The notes: generated by a model from the sequence alone, not told the origin. A DNA stretch of 64,000 bases from JAXHLG01 sp034522495 (GCA_034522495.1 JAXHLG010000002.1:310001-374000); one strand, 5' to 3'. Counted from the stretch's first letter, positions 19,133 through 28,549 are shown. Translations and numbers: made by a program.

Positions 19133-21796
19133 GTGCCTAAAAAGCTTTTGATTATCGATTCCAACGCTCTGATCCACCGGGCTTACCACGCCCTGCCGCC
19201 GCTTTCCACCAAGGACGGGACTTTGACCAATGCCGTCTATGGCTACGCGGCCACCCTGATCAGCGCCATGGAGAATTTGAAGCCGGACTATATTGCGGCA
19301 ACTTATGATTTGGCCAAGCCCACTTTCCGGCACAAAAAATATGATCAATACAAGGCGACAAGAGAAAAGGCTCCGGATGAGCTCTATAATCAAATTCCCC
19401 TGACCAGGGAATTTCTGAACGCTTACAATATTCCCATTTTTGAGAAAGAGGGTTATGAAGCAGATGACTTGATCGGCTCCATTGCGGACAAGATTGGAAA
19501 AGAGGACGGGGTGGAAATTTATATAGTGACCGGCGATCTGGACACTCTTCAGCTGGTGGACGATCACGTGAAAATCATGACTCTGAGAAAAGGCGTTAAC
19601 GACCCGGTGATTTACGATAAAGACAAAGTCCGGGAAAGATACGGGCTCGATTCGGAGCAAATGATTGACTACAAAGCTCTCCGCGGGGATCCCTCCGACA
19701 ACATCCCCGGAGTGAAAGGCGTGGGCGAGAAAACCGCGGTGGAGCTTTTGCTGAAATACAAAACCCTGGGAGGAGTTTATGAAAACCTGGAAAGAGTCAG
19801 CCCCTCGGTAAGAAAAAAACTGGAAGAAGGCCGAAAGGACGCTTATTTGAGCTATGATCTGGCCACCATCCGCCTCGACGCGCCGCTGGAATTTGATCTG
19901 GAAAAGTGCAGGGTTTCCGACTACAACTTCCAAAACTTGAAAACCTATATGCTGAAGATGGAATTTTCCAGCCTTCTCAAGCGGATTTCTCCCGAAGAAG
20001 ACCAGGACGAGCTGGAAATCGGGGAAGCAAAAACCGTTCAAAACAAGAAAGAACTGGAAGAGCTGATGGCCGGGATTGAAAAAGAAAAAGCTTTCGGGTT
20101 GGACTTTATTTTAAAGGAGGGCGGGATTGGCGGAGCCGGCTTGTTCCTGCCCGGCTCGAAAAGCGTTTTCTGTTTGACTCCCGAACGCTTGGAAGAGTTC
20201 AAAAGCGTCTTGACGGATGAAAAAAAACTGAAAATAGGGCATGATATCAAGAAGGGCCGGCCTTTGTTTTTCTCCCGGGAAGAGCCGGACGACTTTGTCA
20301 AAAATTTTTTCGATGTCAAAATTGCCGCTTACCTTTTGCGCTCGGGGACCAATAACGAGCTGGAAAAGTTGATTCTGGAGGAGTTCGGCGGCGAGATCAA
20401 GAACAAAACCACCAAAAACGGCCAATCCAGCTTGCTTAACGACAACGAGGAAACCGCGCGGAAGGAATCTTGCGAAAAAGCCGGGTGGAGCTGGAAGCTT
20501 TATGAAAGATACACCCGCTCCCTGGAGGAGATAAGCAAGGAGCAGAAGAAAAGCGGGCTGAAAGGCGGCTTGGAGGAGCTGATGCAAGAGCTGGAGCTTC
20601 CCCTGGTGGAGGTCTTGGCCAAAATGGAGCATTGGGGAATAAAAACGGACAAAAAGAAGCTGAAAGAAGTGTCGGACAAGGCTCAAGAAAAGATCGAGGT
20701 TCTGGAAAAAGATATCTATGAAATGGCCGGGGAAGAGTTTAATATAAACTCGCCTTCCCAGCTGGCCGAAATTTTATACAACAAACTGGAAATTTCCACG
20801 CAAGACATCAAGAGAGGCAAGACCGGCTATTCCACCGATGCGGATCAGCTAAGAAAGATCAGGCATTTGCACCCGGTGGTTTCCAAAATTGAAAATTACC
20901 GGGAGTTTTTTAAACTGAAAACCACCTACGCGGACGCTTTGCCGGAGTTGGTGGGCAAAGACGGACGGACCCACACTACCTTCAACCAGACCGTGACCGC
21001 CACCGGAAGGCTTTCCTCCTCGGACCCGAATTTGCAGAATATCCCCAAAAAGGGAGAATTGGCCGAGTTGATAAGGAGTTCATTTGTCGCTGAAGAAGGA
21101 TTTGAGCTGGTTTCCATTGATTATTCCCAAATCGACTTGCGAGTGGCCGCCCATGTTTCCGGCGATGCCAAGTTGATAGAAATTTTTCAAGAGAATCGGG
21201 ACGTGCATCGGGCCACCGCCGCCTGGGTGAATGGAGTCAAGGAGAGCGAGGTAACGGACAAACAAAGAGGGGAAGCCAAGTCTTTAAACTTCGGCATTCT
21301 TTACGGCATGGGAACCTACGGATTTATGCGCGACAGCGGAGTAGACAAAAAAAGGGCCGATTTTTTCATCGAGCAGTATATGAAAAGCTTTTCCGGCCTC
21401 AAGAGCTACTTGGAAGAAACCAAGAAATTCGCTGCCGAGCGCGGCTACGCGGAAACGGAGATGGGCCGCCGGCGCTACATTCCCAACATCAATTCTTCCA
21501 ACTTTCAGCTCAAGAACGCCGCCGAGAGAATCGCTATCAATCTACCTATCCAAGGCTTGGCCGCCGACATAATGAAGCTGGCTATGCTGGAAGTCCAAAA
21601 AGAATTGGACAAGAATTTCAGCTCGGATCAAGCCAGGATGATATTGCAGGTTCATGACGAGCTGATATTCGAAGTTGAGGCCGGGACGGGAAAAGATTTC
21701 GCCGAAAAGATGAAAGAGATAATGCAGGGAGTTTATGAACTGAAAGTGCCGCTGCTAGTGGAGTATTCCCTCGGAAAAAGCTGGACGGAGCTCTGA
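19133..21796 (+). CDS. polA: DNA polymerase I
   Basis: An 887-residue family A polymerase for repair and primer removal; it starts with GTG. Residues 1-290 are the 5'-3' nuclease (LLIIDSNALIHRAYHA, YEADDLIGS, GDPSDNIPGVKGVGEKTA). The polymerase has motif A DYSQIDLR (D663), motif B around K716 (RGEAKSLNFGILYG) and motif C VHDEL (D842). The middle 3'-5' exonuclease-like domain (about 310-480) looks inactive: the usual D-x-E motif reads GLDFILK and the GHDIKKGRPL segment is also atypical. Proofreading-deficient Pol I is known in other bacteria. No SD is visible. The 60 bp before the start contain a LamG-end remnant. Confidence 0.96.
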   Translation: MPKKLLIIDSNALIHRAYHALPPLSTKDGTLTNAVYGYAATLISAMENLKPDYIAATYDLAKPTFRHKKYDQYKATREKAPDELYNQIPLTREFLNAYNIPIFEKEGYEADDLIGSIADKIGKEDGVEIYIVTGDLDTLQLVDDHVKIMTLRKGVNDPVIYDKDKVRERYGLDSEQMIDYKALRGDPSDNIPGVKGVGEKTAVELLLKYKTLGGVYENLERVSPSVRKKLEEGRKDAYLSYDLATIRLDAPLEFDLEKCRVSDYNFQNLKTYMLKMEFSSLLKRISPEEDQDELEIGEAKTVQNKKELEELMAGIEKEKAFGLDFILKEGGIGGAGLFLPGSKSVFCLTPERLEEFKSVLTDEKKLKIGHDIKKGRPLFFSREEPDDFVKNFFDVKIAAYLLRSGTNNELEKLILEEFGGEIKNKTTKNGQSSLLNDNEETARKESCEKAGWSWKLYERYTRSLEEISKEQKKSGLKGGLEELMQELELPLVEVLAKMEHWGIKTDKKKLKEVSDKAQEKIEVLEKDIYEMAGEEFNINSPSQLAEILYNKLEISTQDIKRGKTGYSTDADQLRKIRHLHPVVSKIENYREFFKLKTTYADALPELVGKDGRTHTTFNQTVTATGRLSSSDPNLQNIPKKGELAELIRSSFVAEEGFELVSIDYSQIDLRVAAHVSGDAKLIEIFQENRDVHRATAAWVNGVKESEVTDKQRGEAKSLNFGILYGMGTYGFMRDSGVDKKRADFFIEQYMKSFSGLKSYLEETKKFAAERGYAETEMGRRRYIPNINSSNFQLKNAAERIAINLPIQGLAADIMKLAMLEVQKELDKNFSSDQARMILQVHDELIFEVEAGTGKDFAEKMKEIMQGVYELKVPLLVEYSLGKSWTEL

Positions 21797-21928
21797 TTAT
21801 ATAACTGAGTGTTTTATTTTTTGTATTTTGCATAGTTATATTGCAGTAATGTGAAGGATAAAAAAGGACACAAGGATATAATGATGCAAGGATACAAGGA
21901 TACAAGAGACAAGATATAACGATACAAG

Positions 21929-22442
21929 GATACAAGAGACAAGGATACAAACAAATTCCAATAACCAAAATTAAGTATTCAAACGGGTAGATGAATGACA
22001 ATAATGCTGAATCTAAAAACAAGCCGAAATATGACTTGGAAGAAAGAACTACAGAATTTGCCAAAAGAGTCATAAGACTTTGCAGGGCCCTGCCAAAAAA
22101 TTCAATTAATGAAAGACTCAAAAGTCAAGCAACAGGTTCAGCCGGCTCAATAGGCGCTAATTATAGGGAAGCTAATGATGCATTGGGCAAGAAAGATTTT
22201 ATTCACAGGCTAAGAATTGCCAGAAAAGAAGTCAAGGAAGCTCTTCATTGGTTGGAGTTAATTCAAGAAGCCAACCCAGAATTTGAAAAAAGGATGAGAG
22301 ATCTAATTCAAGAAGGCAAAGAAATAAAAAATATTTTGTGCTCTATTATCGACAAAACTCAAAACAAAGAGAAAAGCGCTTGAGTTTTTGGGCATTGAAA
22401 TTTTTAATTTATTTGTACCCTTGTTTCTTGTTTCTTGTATCC
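21929..22442. repeat. R1 arms flanking a four-helix-bundle gene
   Basis: Left words GGATACAAGAGACAAGG and ACAAACAAATT (21929-21958) pair with ATTTGTACCCTTGTTTCTTG and TTTCTTGTATCC (22406-22442). The bases just inside the left arm (CCAATAACCAAAATTAAG) match the loop of gene-less R1 copies, so the gene lies where other copies have only a short loop. Confidence 0.75.
21991..22383 (+). CDS. four-helix-bundle protein (S23/IVS-type)
   Basis: A 130-residue S23-family protein with the same signatures as the one at 13075: YDLEERTTEFAKRVIRL, GSAGSIGANYREANDALG, then RLRIARKEVKEALHWLELIQEANPEF. Family members bind or accompany structured RNA in known cases, but the role outside rRNA is unknown. It lies alone between polA and a permease gene, inside the arms of an R1 repeat. 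No SD is visible. A DNA-invertase or transposase is absent, so if the element is mobile its mechanism is not evident. Confidence 0.87.
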   Translation: MNDNNAESKNKPKYDLEERTTEFAKRVIRLCRALPKNSINERLKSQATGSAGSIGANYREANDALGKKDFIHRLRIARKEVKEALHWLELIQEANPEFEKRMRDLIQEGKEIKNILCSIIDKTQNKEKSA

Positions 22443-22513
22443 TTTTTTTATTGGTTTATATCGATTTAAGCAAAAAATATGAGTATAGAGGCTGATTTAT
22501 TTGCTAATTGAAT

Positions 22514-23641
22514 ATGTCAAAAAATTATTTTCGATCCATATCAATCCTAATGGGGACCATCTTGGGGGCCGGGCTGTTCGCGGTTCCTTTTGTGATTGAA
22601 AAAGCCGGGGTGATGGCTTTGCTTGTCTATTTGCCGGCTTTGGCCGGGCTGCAGTTTTTGCTGCACCGGATATACGCCGAGATAATTCTTTCCACCAACA
22701 AAAGGCATCGAATGCCTGGCTATGTCGGCTGCTATTTTGGGAAAACTTTTAGGAATTTAGCTTTGGTTATTTCCATTATTGGCAAGCACGGCGCTTTGCT
22801 GGCCTATATTATTCTCGGAGGAGTTTTTCTGCATGGACTGCTGGGCGATGCGCTGGGCGGAAATATTTTCTTTTATACCACTGTATTATTTCTTGCGGAA
22901 ATCGCCGTTGTCTTTTTCGGTTTGAAATTGATTGCCAAAACGGAGCTTGCCCTTAATTTTTTATTGATAGCGGTTGTCTTGGGGATTGTTTGGAAAGGAT
23001 TCGGCCATGTTGATTTCCGGAACTTCTCCCTGCTTGAATGGGAATATTTTCTGTTGCCTTACGGGGTGGTTTTCTTCGCGGTGGGAGGGCAGGCGGCCAT
23101 TCCGGAAGTTTGTCGGCTTTTGAAAAAAGAGAAAAAGAAAATTTCTTCAGCTATAGCCTGGGGGACTTTTCTTCCCGCGGCTATAATGGCGGCCTTTGCT
23201 TTGATAGTTGTAGGGGTGTGCGGAGACGGCGTTACTCCCGACACGCTGGTCGGGCTGAAGAGTGTTTTTCAAAACGGCCTGATCAAGTCCGCCTTGGCGT
23301 TTGGGCTGTTGGCCACGGTGACCTCCTTTATTGTCATTTGCCAGTCGCTGAGGGAGGTCTATTGGTGGGACGCGGGAATGAACAAAACGCTGGCTTGGCT
23401 GCTGGCGTGTTCGGCGCCGTTTGCTCTTTTCGCGCTGGGATTGAATAATCTAACGGAGGTAATCGGCATAACCGGCTCCGTGGTGGGAGGAATGTACGGG
23501 ATCATTTTAATGGCGGTGCTGTTCAGAGCCAAGAAAAACAGAAGAAAAAAGCCGGCGGTAAACAACAGATTGAGCGTTTTTGCGGCGGTTTTCTTCGCGA
23601 TTTTATTTATTGCCGGAACGATTCTCGAGATTATTAACTAA
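22514..23641 (+). CDS. amino-acid permease of the aromatic/hydroxy amino acid family
   Basis: A 375-residue membrane protein with about eleven hydrophobic segments. The first carries ILMGTILGAGLFAVPFV, the unwound-helix signature of APC-superfamily transporters. Later segments (LPYGVVFFAVGGQAAIPEV) fit the Trp/Tyr permease family, so uptake of amino acids by proton symport is likely; substrate is not certain. I chose ATG 22514 over an in-frame TTG two codons earlier. Such an importer fits a host-dependent cell with few biosynthetic pathways. The gene ends just before a 39-bp tandem hairpin repeat. Confidence 0.85.
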   Translation: MSKNYFRSISILMGTILGAGLFAVPFVIEKAGVMALLVYLPALAGLQFLLHRIYAEIILSTNKRHRMPGYVGCYFGKTFRNLALVISIIGKHGALLAYIILGGVFLHGLLGDALGGNIFFYTTVLFLAEIAVVFFGLKLIAKTELALNFLLIAVVLGIVWKGFGHVDFRNFSLLEWEYFLLPYGVVFFAVGGQAAIPEVCRLLKKEKKKISSAIAWGTFLPAAIMAAFALIVVGVCGDGVTPDTLVGLKSVFQNGLIKSALAFGLLATVTSFIVICQSLREVYWWDAGMNKTLAWLLACSAPFALFALGLNNLTEVIGITGSVVGGMYGIILMAVLFRAKKNRRKKPAVNNRLSVFAAVFFAILFIAGTILEIIN

Positions 23642-23669
23642 CTTTGGATATGCTTCAGATAAGCCTAGC

Positions 23670-23751
23670 TCAACACACCTTGAAGGTGTGTTGAGCGGCG
23701 AGTGTTATGCATCACACCTTGAAGGTGTGTTGAGCGGCGAGTGTTATGCAT
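23670..23751. repeat. two tandem 39-bp hairpin repeats
   Basis: Copies 23674-23712 and 23713-23751 are nearly identical. Each has a near-perfect palindrome ACACACCTTGAAGGTGTGT followed by TGAGCGGCGAGTGTTATGCA. It follows the permease stop by 28 bp and may act as a transcription end or mRNA stabiliser. Confidence 0.8.
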
Positions 23752-23874
23752 TATAATTTTTTTAAATTTGAATAAAGAGAAAGAATGTTTGCATGTATGC
23801 AAACATGCAAACAAGACTTATTTTTCCCCAAGGCTTTTTCATGATACATAATACATGATTCATAAAATTTAGCC

Positions 23875-24069
23875 ATTACGCGCTTGCCTCGTTATTGTTT
23901 AAAAAAGAGAGAGCAAAGCAAGGCTTGGTTTTTGCATTCGATCGAAAAAATATTTTAGAAACAAAAATGTTTTTCTTTTAAAAACACCTTAAACAAGCCT
24001 GAAAGGCAAGTGCGCATAAAACCAAGCCTTGCTTTGCTCTCAACATTGCCGGAGAGCAATCGCGTAATT
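23875..24069. repeat. MITE-like element R3, copy 1
   Basis: The outer ends ATTACGCGCTTGCCTC and GAGAGCAATCGCGTAAT are inverted. Inner 24-bp arms run GAGAGCAAAGCAAGGCTTGG and its complement. Other copies lie at 37167-37369 and 57216-57409, and a half copy at 36632-36712. Confidence 0.85.
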
Positions 24070-24236
24070 TCTAAAATTAATATTTTGAAACTATTGGAAA
24101 TTTGCTCCCCCGCTTTGCGAGGTCGCGAAACTTATAGAAATTGATTGAAACTTGTTCAAACCGATGGAAATTTTTGAAATAATTTGTTTGCATGTATGCA
24201 AACATGCAAACAAAAATAATTATTAATTCCAAATCT

Positions 24237-25118
24237 ATGCCTGAGTTGCCGGAGGTGGAGACTGTTAAGAGGGATCTCAATAAAAAAATAAGAGGTTTCA
24301 AAGTGGTTGATTTTTGGACGGACTGGGAGAAATCCATCAAGATGCCTCTGGAGGAATTCAAGCAAGAATTGATTGGCCGGGAAGTAAGAAGAATTAAAAG
24401 AAGGGCTAAAAATATTTTGATTGAATTCAACGAAGGGAAAGTGATGCTTGTTCACTTGAAAATGACGGGACACTTGCTGGTTAAAGGGGATAAATGCAAA
24501 GTAAAAAGGCATTTCAGCGATAGAGTCAACCAATATATTCACCACATTTGGTATTTGAAATCAGCTGATTGCCAGAGAAGCGATAAATATGACCACACCT
24601 TAGAATTTTCCGATATGAGAAAGTTTGGTAAAATAAAATTATACAAAAAGGGAGAGCTTGACAAGGACAAGGAACTTCAAAAGCTTGGAATCGAGCCGCT
24701 TTCGGAAAAATTTTCTTTGAAAGAACTCAAAGGCGCGCTAGCCAGAAAAGAAAAAACCAGCATAAAAACCATTCTGCTTGACCAGAGCTTGATTGCCGGA
24801 ATCGGCAATATCTACGCCAGCGAGATCCTGTTCGAAGCCGGCATAGATCCCGGCAGGAGCGCCGGGCAATTAAAAGAAAGGGAAATCGAGGCTCTTTTTC
24901 AAGCTATCAAAAGGGTTCTGCACGAGGCCGTCAAGCTCCGGGGAACCTCCGACAGCGACTACCGGGACACCGCCGGAGCGCCGGGGTCTTTTCAAAAAGT
25001 TTTGAAGGTGTATAATAGAAAAGGAGAAAAGTGCAGACATCCAAAATGCAATTCCAAAATAGAAAGAATCAAGATCGGCCAAAGAAGCACCTACTACTGC
25101 CCCAAATGCCAGAAATGA
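24237..25118 (+). CDS. mutM: formamidopyrimidine-DNA glycosylase
   Basis: A 293-residue base-excision-repair enzyme that removes 8-oxoguanine and ring-opened purines and cuts the strand. The start is set at 24237 because the mature enzyme must begin M-PELPEVET, with Pro2 as nucleophile and Glu3 catalytic; an upstream in-frame ATG at 24192 lies in a repeat. VHLKMTGHL supplies the conserved Lys (K75), LIAGIGNIYASEILF is the helix-two-turn-helix, and a C-terminal zinc finger (KCRHPKCNSKI then YYCPKCQK) holds the DNA-binding Arg. The first cysteine pair is spaced Cx4C rather than Cx2C. The R3 element lies 170 bp upstream. Confidence 0.95.
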   Translation: MPELPEVETVKRDLNKKIRGFKVVDFWTDWEKSIKMPLEEFKQELIGREVRRIKRRAKNILIEFNEGKVMLVHLKMTGHLLVKGDKCKVKRHFSDRVNQYIHHIWYLKSADCQRSDKYDHTLEFSDMRKFGKIKLYKKGELDKDKELQKLGIEPLSEKFSLKELKGALARKEKTSIKTILLDQSLIAGIGNIYASEILFEAGIDPGRSAGQLKEREIEALFQAIKRVLHEAVKLRGTSDSDYRDTAGAPGSFQKVLKVYNRKGEKCRHPKCNSKIERIKIGQRSTYYCPKCQK

Positions 25119-25189
25119 AAAGCTGCCAATTAACAATGAAGCAATGAAACAATTTAACAATGATTAAGTTTAATTTTTAAATACAAAAA

Positions 25190-26440
25190 ATGAATACCTA
25201 TCCAAATCGACCGGAGGATGTTCCGGAGGAAGAATCTAATCAGAAAGAGGCGGAATTTTCTTCTCAAGAAGAAGTGGAAAATGAAGCCCCGAAAAGCCCC
25301 AAAAGCGACAGCGGTTGGAAGAAGGTAGTAGCCCTCCTGGGGGTGATTATCTTAGTGGCCGGCTTGGCCTGGTGGTTTACCAGCCGAAGCGACGAGAGCG
25401 GGGAAGATAAATTAATAGATGTTAATAAAGGAAATGAAATGGGCAAGCAAGAGCCGATCAACCAAGGGGATGTGAGCCCCATTTCCGGCTTGGCTTGCGA
25501 GAATTGGAACAGGAGGCCGGTGGCGGTTATGCAGCCCTCGGACAGCCAGGCTAGACCCCCGGCCGGAATGTCGGAGGCGGACATGGTAGTGGAGATGCCG
25601 GTTTTGACTACCGGATTCACTCGGCTGATGGCTGTGTATGTCTGCGGAACTCCTCCGGAGGTGGGCTCCATGAGAAGCGCCCGCCCGGACTTTGTTCATC
25701 TGGCCAAGGGAATGGACGCCATTTTTACTCACTGGGGAAGAGCCGAACTGGACTCGTTCGTTGGCAACCTCAATGACGGCGTAATCGACAATCTCAATTG
25801 CAACAATGACGCCGGCCAATCCGCTCGGGAATGCTGTTTCCGGAAAGAGGGAATGAGCCGGGGTGTTGACAGCGGGTATGCCAAATTCGACGAGCTTCTC
25901 AAGTGCGCTGAGGAGTTTGGCTACAGGACGGAAAACAGGTTTGGCGGGTACCCTCATCAGCAAGAAGCGCCAATAGAACAAAGGCCGGAAAAAGCCAATC
26001 TTGAAGTCGGCTATCCCGGCGATTTGAAAGTTATTTATGATTACGATCAAGAAAATAATGAGTATGTCCGGTATTGGGGAGGAGTAAAACACACCGACAG
26101 AAATAACGAAGAAGTGGTGGCCGCCAAAAATATAGTGGTTCTGATCGCCAAAGATAACAACATGGAAGAGGATCCCCACTACAACAACATGGAATTGGGC
26201 GACCCGTGGTATGATCAGACCGAATCCGGCGAAGCCTACTTTTATATGAACGGAAAAGAGATTAAGGGGCGCTGGAGCAAAGACAGTTCCAAAGTCGATT
26301 CCAAGCTGATGCTGATGGATGAAAACGGAAGAGAAATAAAATTCGTTCCCGGACAAATCTGGCTAAACGTGGTTTACCCCAACATGAAGCTGGACTGGGA
26401 TGAAGGAAAAACGGCTGAAGAAGAATTGAGCGCCGCTTAG
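25190..26440 (+). CDS. DUF3048 (YerB-like) membrane-anchored protein
   Basis: A 416-residue protein with an acidic cytoplasmic tail (1-42), one membrane helix (about 44-66) and an outer domain. The DUF3048 signature is clear: GLACENWNRRPVAVMQPSD, then ARPPAGMSEADMVVEMPV, GFTRLMAVY and VGSMRSARPDFVHLA. The family is common in Firmicutes lipoproteins and CPR bacteria; its function is unknown and an envelope role is inferred. It follows mutM by 71 bp on the same strand. Confidence 0.9.
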   Translation: MNTYPNRPEDVPEEESNQKEAEFSSQEEVENEAPKSPKSDSGWKKVVALLGVIILVAGLAWWFTSRSDESGEDKLIDVNKGNEMGKQEPINQGDVSPISGLACENWNRRPVAVMQPSDSQARPPAGMSEADMVVEMPVLTTGFTRLMAVYVCGTPPEVGSMRSARPDFVHLAKGMDAIFTHWGRAELDSFVGNLNDGVIDNLNCNNDAGQSARECCFRKEGMSRGVDSGYAKFDELLKCAEEFGYRTENRFGGYPHQQEAPIEQRPEKANLEVGYPGDLKVIYDYDQENNEYVRYWGGVKHTDRNNEEVVAAKNIVVLIAKDNNMEEDPHYNNMELGDPWYDQTESGEAYFYMNGKEIKGRWSKDSSKVDSKLMLMDENGREIKFVPGQIWLNVVYPNMKLDWDEGKTAEEELSAA

Positions 26441-26496
26441 CCGCATCGGTAGCGCGGGCCGGACAATGTTTTTCTTATCGCATAAATCCTATTTTT

Positions 26497-27459
26497 ATGA
26501 TCCACTTTTATTTCGGCAAAGAAACTTTTTTAGTGAAGGAAAACGCCGACAGCCTGAAAAAGAAATTTATTCAAGACAATCCCGGCGCCACGGTCGACAG
26601 CTTCATCGCCGGCGAAGATTCCATTGGAGAAATCCGGAAAAGCCTTTCCTTGGGAGGAGGGCTTTTTTCGAGAAAAAAAATGATTCAAATTAAAGACGCG
26701 TTCGACCTCCCCGCAGGCCAGCAGGAAGAGCTCAAAGGGGTTTTGAAGCCCTTTGCTTCCAGTCAAGATTTGCAGCTTTTGATAACCCAGCCGGGAAAGC
26801 CGTCTTCCAAAAACAAGTTTTTCGTTTTTTTAAAAAAGTACGCCGACAGCCGAGAGAGCTCCGGCTTGGCGGACCGGGAGCTGCGAAGCTGGATTGAGGA
26901 CAGAATCCGGGAAAAATCCGGCGGGACGCTCGGCGCCGAAACGCCGGTTTTTAACTACTTAGCTGCCAATTACGGAAAAGACTTGTGGAGGCTGGACTCA
27001 GAATTGGAAAAGCTTGTCAGCTTTAGAATCAACTCCGCCGGGAGCGGCATAAAAGAAGAAGATCTGGCGCTCTTTTGCCAAAAAGCGCTGGAAGTAAAGA
27101 TTTTTGACTTTGTGGACAGCATCGGCGTGAGAAATAAGAGAAGGTCTTTACAGCTTATGAACTCTCTTTTGAGCAGCAAAGAAGATCCCTTTTATATTTT
27201 TTCCATGATTGTTTATCAATTGAGAAATCTTGCCCGAGTGGATTATTGCAAAAGAAAAGGAATTTTTGATCAGAAAGCGATTGCCTCCCGAACCGGGCTG
27301 CATCCTTATGTGGTTAAGAAAACACAGCAGCAGTTAAGCAATTTCGGGACTTCGCAGATTAAGAGTATCTACAATCTTTGTTTTAAGCTTGACAATTTTT
27401 CAAAAACGGGCAAAATTGAGATAAAGGATGCTTTGAAAGATTTGGTGGTAAAAATATAA
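26497..27459 (+). CDS. holA: DNA polymerase III delta subunit
   Basis: A 320-residue clamp-loader subunit that opens the sliding clamp. The N-terminal FYFGKETFLVKENADSLKKKF and the SLSLGGGLFSRKKMIQIKD segment fit the RecQ-like AAA+ fold typical of HolA, which lacks a working Walker A. The C-terminal collar domain contains KIFDFVDSIGVRNKRRSL and FYIFSMIVYQLRNLARV. Length is near the family norm of about 340. It lies 56 bp after the DUF3048 gene on the same strand. Confidence 0.9.
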   Translation: MIHFYFGKETFLVKENADSLKKKFIQDNPGATVDSFIAGEDSIGEIRKSLSLGGGLFSRKKMIQIKDAFDLPAGQQEELKGVLKPFASSQDLQLLITQPGKPSSKNKFFVFLKKYADSRESSGLADRELRSWIEDRIREKSGGTLGAETPVFNYLAANYGKDLWRLDSELEKLVSFRINSAGSGIKEEDLALFCQKALEVKIFDFVDSIGVRNKRRSLQLMNSLLSSKEDPFYIFSMIVYQLRNLARVDYCKRKGIFDQKAIASRTGLHPYVVKKTQQQLSNFGTSQIKSIYNLCFKLDNFSKTGKIEIKDALKDLVVKI

Positions 27460-27526
27460 CCTCCTCTTGTTGATCAGAAGACATTATCAAAAAATCTTTT
27501 ATATATAAAAATTAAAAAAAAGAAAC

Positions 27527-28363
27527 ATGAAGAATTGCAAATTATGGGGGATTCTCTTGTTGCTTGGTGGGTTGTTGGCTGTTGCGCCGGCGGTCGTGAA
27601 GGCCGTTTCCGGTGTCAATGCCGATAACGTGAGAGTAAAAATCTACACCGAGCAAGGCGATGATACGTTTCGTGCCATCACCACAAGAACCAATGACGAC
27701 GGAGTCGTGGTAGCCAAGGACGTGCTTCCCGGCTGGTACAGAATGGATATCGACGAAGACCACGTCCAAGATTCGCAAAGCTTGGGAGTCAGGCTGAGAA
27801 TGCTCGATAAAGACGGAAAAAGATTGAACGAGGAGACCACCGTTGATATGTACGTTAAACTCAATGGAGAGAAATACCTTGCAAAGCAAGTAAAAACCGA
27901 TGACAGCGGTTGGCTGGAAACCTCGGGGCTGGTTTCTGGAAATGAATACAAATTGGAGTTTGACAGCACTGACAGCGCCAGCCTGCATGAAAAAGAAGGC
28001 TCTCCCAGAGTTAAGGTGAAAGCTAAGGTGAGACAAAGCGATTGGTTTAACGCTTTTTATGAGAGAACTAATGATGCTAAGGTGCTGGAAGTTAGGGACG
28101 TTGTGCCCGGTCAATACCAATTTTCTTACAAAACCGGAGACAGAGACCCGGCCTTGCCTTTTGTGCTAAAAGCCAGGTTCAGGGATGAGGACGGCGAGAG
28201 ACTGAAAGAACCCACTCCCATAAAGCTTTCTGTTTACAAAGAGCAGGGAGGCGAGGAAATACGTCACCTTGTCGGCACGGTTATGACTAATCACCGAGGA
28301 GTGGCAACAATCCCCGGAGTTATGACTGAAATGGATTACAAAGTGGAAGTTTTAGCCAACTAG
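27527..28363 (+). CDS. secreted protein with two internal repeats, unknown function
   Basis: A 278-residue protein with a signal peptide (residues 1-26, cleavage near VVKAVSG). Residues about 32-145 and 160-278 are divergent copies of one domain: each has a TRTND or ERTND turn, a DVLPGWYRMDI or DVVPGQYQFSY strand, LRMLDKDGKRLNE or ARFRDEDGERLKE, then a TDDSGWLETSGL or TNHRGVATIPGV segment. The spacing suggests Ig-like or carboxypeptidase-regulatory beta sandwiches. No catalytic motif is seen. It is probably an envelope or exported adhesive protein. Confidence 0.75.
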   Translation: MKNCKLWGILLLLGGLLAVAPAVVKAVSGVNADNVRVKIYTEQGDDTFRAITTRTNDDGVVVAKDVLPGWYRMDIDEDHVQDSQSLGVRLRMLDKDGKRLNEETTVDMYVKLNGEKYLAKQVKTDDSGWLETSGLVSGNEYKLEFDSTDSASLHEKEGSPRVKVKAKVRQSDWFNAFYERTNDAKVLEVRDVVPGQYQFSYKTGDRDPALPFVLKARFRDEDGERLKEPTPIKLSVYKEQGGEEIRHLVGTVMTNHRGVATIPGVMTEMDYKVEVLAN

Positions 28364-28378
28364 CACCGTAGAAATCAA

Positions 28379-28512
28379 TTTATCGTATAGGAATTTCAAA
28401 AACTTCCTATACCCCGCTGATTTTATGCGGATTACCATCTCGTAAAACTGTTTCGTAGCAACGGGTCAAGCGCAGATTTAGGCGGAACGCTACTAATGCG
28501 CGAAGCTTAATT
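28379..28512. repeat. dispersed repeat R6, copy 1
   Basis: TTTATCGTATAGGAATTTC followed by CCTATACCCCGCTGATTTT and GCGGATTA, ending GCGCGAAGCTTAATT. The same order is seen at 36533-36630. GTATAGGAA and TTCCTATAC form a short stem. Confidence 0.75.
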
Positions 28513-28549
28513 TCTTGCGGCTTCGGCAAAGCTCAATCTTTACTTTTTT

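Larger units (their letters stand above)
23642..24236. other. spacer with three repeat types
   Basis: Contains the tandem hairpins (23670-23751), an R3 element (23875-24069), and a 28-bp sequence built on GCATGTATGCAAACATGC that occurs at about 23788-23815 and again at 24186-24213, the second copy 23 bp before the mutM start. No gene seen. Confidence 0.75.
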
